NCBI GenBank assembly: GCA_937898895.1
Contig: CALDKL010000364.1
Coordinates: 1-7,333, forward strand
Direction: 5' to 3'
DNA from: an uncultured Verrucomicrobiae bacterium
Lineage (GTDB): Bacteria > Verrucomicrobiota > Verrucomicrobiia > Verrucomicrobiales > DEV007
DNA: 7,333 nt
Of the stretch, positions 6,389 through 7,333 are shown one piece after another (the first letter of the stretch is position 1; every line of letters begins with the position of its first letter). The translations under genes and the position numbers were made by a program. Below the pieces are notes generated by a model, which had not been told where the DNA came from, did no database searches, and saw only the letters and a list, made by a program, of their open reading frames with translations.

Positions 6389-7333
6389 ATGAAGATCATC
6401 GACATGAATGTCCGCACGGTGGCGATTCCGACCACCTGCCAGTTGCGTCACAACACGGGCGTGCATCCCGGTTATTTCATCCGCAACATCCTCGAACTGG
6501 TCACCGATGAAGGCATTGTCGGCCTCGGCGAAGTCGGCGGCGGCGACCAGCGCGGCGCATTGATGAAACTCAAGCCGCGCATCCTCGGACTCGATCCCTT
6601 TCATCTCGAAGTGATCAAACTCAAGGTCCTGCGCAGCATCTACTACCTCTCCAACGCGCGGCTCTACGGCGCGATCGAGATCGCCTGCCTCGACATCCAG
6701 GGCAAGGCGCTGGGACGGCCCCTGTGCGACCTGCTCGGCGGCGCGGTTCGCGACCGCGTGGCGCTGATGGGCGAGATCAGTTGGCGCTACGACCGACCCG
6801 GCGGCGGCGACGACACCTGCGCCGAGGATCTCGTCGAGCAATGCGAGCAGCTCCATGCCGAGCTGGGTGTGAAAACCGTGAAGATGAAGGGCGGCGTCGT
6901 GGACCCGGAGGTGGAGGTGCGCGTCATGGAACTCTGCCGCGAGCGCATGGGGCCGGACTTCGGGCTGCGCATCGACGCCAACGGCGTCTGGAGCGTGGCG
7001 ACGGCGGTGCGCATCGGGCGCAGGCTCGAACCGATCGGCCTCGAATACTTCGAGGATCCCGCGTGGGGCATCGAGGGACTCGCAGCGGTGCGGCGGCAGG
7101 TGCGCATCCCCATCGCGACAAACATGTATCCCGCGAAGTTCGACGACCTCGGCCCGGCGATCCGCCTCGAGGCCGCAGATGTGGTCCTGACCGATCTGCA
7201 CTACTGGGAAGGCCCGCGCGGCGTGAAGGATCTCTGCGCCGTGCTGCGGACCTTCAATCTCGGCGTCGGCATGCACAGCGGCGCGGAGTTTGGCGTCGAG
7301 CTGGCCGCGATGCTCCACACCGCCTGCACCATT
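6389..7333 (+). CDS. Enolase-superfamily acid-sugar dehydratase, glucarate-dehydratase-like (copy 2), 3' partial
   Basis: The first 315 residues of a second dehydratase of the same type; the frame is still open at the right edge and about 80 residues should be missing. It aligns without gaps to the copy starting at 3062, with roughly 253 of 315 residues identical by hand count. It keeps H26, K165-x-K167 (VKMKGG), D196 and N198 (DANG), E222-D223-P224, N245, D269 and H296, so the Mg2+ site and bases look intact. The clearest difference is at 128-131, where GYLF of copy 1 is GEIS, placing Glu at the position of an active-site Tyr of glucarate dehydratase. Residues 15-17 (LNA to TTC) in the capping domain also differ. 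The ATG at 6389 lies nine bases after the xylanase stop, which supports co-transcription. Likely a duplicate that has shifted specificity, perhaps for an epimer or related acid. It cannot be excluded that it is a redundant or decaying copy, though no stop or frameshift is seen. Confidence 0.85.
   Translation, partial: MKIIDMNVRTVAIPTTCQLRHNTGVHPGYFIRNILELVTDEGIVGLGEVGGGDQRGALMKLKPRILGLDPFHLEVIKLKVLRSIYYLSNARLYGAIEIACLDIQGKALGRPLCDLLGGAVRDRVALMGEISWRYDRPGGGDDTCAEDLVEQCEQLHAELGVKTVKMKGGVVDPEVEVRVMELCRERMGPDFGLRIDANGVWSVATAVRIGRRLEPIGLEYFEDPAWGIEGLAAVRRQVRIPIATNMYPAKFDDLGPAIRLEAADVVLTDLHYWEGPRGVKDLCAVLRTFNLGVGMHSGAEFGVELAAMLHTACTI

Noticed and set aside
4994..7318. Very long open frame (774 codons) on the minus strand
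   Set aside because: It lies fully antisense to the xylanase and second dehydratase genes, both with clear family motifs. Its composition is that of a shadow frame produced by GC-rich third codon positions, and it shows no recognisable domain.

Overview
The window is GC-rich bacterial DNA, coding almost throughout on the + strand. It carries five substantial genes and one real intergenic gap of 193 bases. The gene mix (a secreted GH10 xylanase with small accessory beta domains, enolase-superfamily acid-sugar dehydratases, a creatininase-family hydrolase and a large GH42-like protein, with little sign of Shine-Dalgarno sites) resembles polysaccharide-degrading members of the Planctomycetota/Verrucomicrobiota group. 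That placement is an inference from gene content; there is no rRNA or marker gene here.

Layout. (1) Positions 2-2107 hold the 3' part of a large glycoside-hydrolase-like protein, open at the left edge of the window. (2) Positions 2108-2300 form the only long non-coding gap. It holds a hairpin that may end the upstream transcript, then an AT-rich stretch with a perfect 7-base inverted repeat and a 15-base direct repeat of 20-base period that runs into the next start codon. (3) From 2301 to the right edge lies a tightly packed gene set that looks like one operon: an IclR-family regulator, a glucarate-dehydratase-like enolase-superfamily enzyme (GTG start, GTGA overlap), a creatininase-family amidohydrolase (25-base gap), a secreted GH10 endo-xylanase (ATGA overlap), and a second glucarate-dehydratase-like enzyme (9-base gap) cut off by the right edge.

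Likely joint role. The GH10 enzyme would open xylan-type chains outside the cytoplasm. The two dehydratase-like enzymes would act on an acid sugar, perhaps one released from glucuronate-bearing xylan, and the creatininase homologue would open an amide-like or cyclic bond in an intermediate. The IclR protein is the obvious local regulator and the repeats in front of it are candidate operators. No transporter, aldolase or kinase lies in the window, so the pathway is incomplete here.

The most interesting point is the pair of dehydratase paralogues, about 80% identical by hand count over 315 aligned residues with no gaps. All recognisable metal and base residues are kept in both. The first keeps a Gly-Tyr-Leu-Phe active-site motif found in D-glucarate dehydratase, while the second has Gly-Glu-Ile-Ser there. 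Both also lack the Asn that follows the catalytic His in glucarate dehydratase. This suggests two related, non-identical substrates, neither certain to be D-glucarate.
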